NCBI GenBank assembly: GCA_046305255.1
Contig: JBKCCF010000203.1
Location: 1-6,840 of the forward strand
Reading direction: 5' to 3'
From: UBA6136 sp046305255
GTDB lineage: Bacteria > Pseudomonadota > Gammaproteobacteria > Methylococcales > Methylococcaceae
Length of the DNA stretch: 6,840 nt
Part shown: positions 6,443 to 6,840 of the stretch, in pieces
Numbering within the stretch: position 1 is the stretch's first letter
Layout: each line of letters opens with the position of its first letter
Notes under the pieces: generated by a model
Databases searched by the model: none
What the model saw: only the letters and a program-made list of their open reading frames with translations
What the model was told of the DNA's origin: nothing
Position numbers and translations under genes: made by a program

Positions 6443-6840
6443 ATGCTAAGCAAAGAACTTGAAATGTCATTGAATCAGGCCTTTCGTTCCGCCTATGAGA
6501 AACGGCACGAGTTCATATCGGTGGAGCACCTGCTACTGGCAATGCTGGACAATCATGCGGCGCTGGAGGTACTGAATGCCTGCGGCGCCAATATCGAGCA
6601 GCTGCGCGGTGAAATCAATGGATTCATTGATGAAACCACCCCGCTGATCGCACCAGGTCTTAAACGGGAAACCCAGCCGACATTAGGATTTCAAAGGGTC
6701 CTGCAGCGGGCAGCCTTCCACGTGCAATCGTCCGGCAAGCAGGAGGTCACTGGTGCCAACGTGCTGGTTGCCATTTTCAGTGAACAGGATTCCCAGGCGG
6801 TTTATCTGCTCAACAAGCAGGACATCAGCCGACTGGATGT
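6443..6840 (+). CDS. clpA: ClpA, ATP-dependent Clp protease ATP-binding subunit, N-terminal part (runs off window)
   Basis: ClpA is the hexameric AAA+ unfoldase that feeds substrates into the ClpP peptidase. Only the first 132 codons are present. They encode nearly all of the N-domain that binds ClpS: MLSKELEMSLNQAF (1-14), the Clp-N motif RHEFISVEHLLLAMLDN (21-37), a second repeat TQPTLGFQRVLQRAAFHVQS (77-96), and GKQEVTGANVLVAIFSEQDS (98-117) followed by QAVYLL. This matches E. coli ClpA closely along its whole length, with GLKRETQPTLGFQRV corresponding to the ClpA-specific linker. That distinguishes it from ClpB and ClpC. The start at 6443 matches the family N-terminus; an in-frame ATG at codon 8 is less likely. 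No Shine-Dalgarno sequence is visible upstream (AATCGGTTGCACT). Both AAA+ modules and the ClpP-binding loop lie beyond the right edge, so their state is unknown. Confidence 0.97.
   Translation, partial: MLSKELEMSLNQAFRSAYEKRHEFISVEHLLLAMLDNHAALEVLNACGANIEQLRGEINGFIDETTPLIAPGLKRETQPTLGFQRVLQRAAFHVQSSGKQEVTGANVLVAIFSEQDSQAVYLLNKQDISRLD

Overview
This window looks like a core-genome segment of a gammaproteobacterium with fairly GC-rich DNA (about 60% by eye). Every protein resembles the Escherichia coli/Pseudomonas version of its family. The gene sets are also typical of that class: a NudJ-type Nudix hydrolase next to mnmA, with purB following; the lolA-rarA pair; and clpS-clpA. The species cannot be named from the sequence alone.

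Layout: positions 1-5817 hold six genes, all on the minus strand and tightly packed. In transcription order they are nudJ-like (5817-5344), mnmA (5339-4179), purB (4131-2767), lolA (2738-2121), rarA (2081-750) and birA (747 to beyond the left edge). Gaps between them are 2 to 47 bases, which suggests one long transcription unit. A roughly 180-base divergent intergenic region (5818-5998) carries candidate promoters in both directions. On the plus strand, clpS (5999-6319) is followed after 123 bases by the 5' end of clpA (6443 to beyond the right edge). The clpS-clpA gap contains a bulged hairpin and a short open frame of doubtful coding value.

How the genes work together: ClpS and ClpA form a functional pair. 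ClpS delivers N-degron substrates to the ClpA unfoldase of the ClpAP protease. The minus-strand genes are a housekeeping mixture: thiamine-precursor or nucleotide pyrophosphate hydrolysis (NudJ), tRNA 2-thiouridylation (MnmA), purine synthesis (PurB), lipoprotein transport across the periplasm (LolA), replication-fork maintenance (RarA), and biotinylation with biotin-operon repression (BirA). They share no single pathway.

No mobile element, CRISPR array, tRNA, rRNA or phage gene was seen, and I do not see a novel system. The points that deserve a second look are organisational. hflD, which sits between mnmA and purB in E. coli, is missing. Two neighbourhoods that are separate in E. coli (nudJ-mnmA-purB and lolA-rarA) are joined, with birA attached. 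Most starts lack an obvious Shine-Dalgarno sequence.
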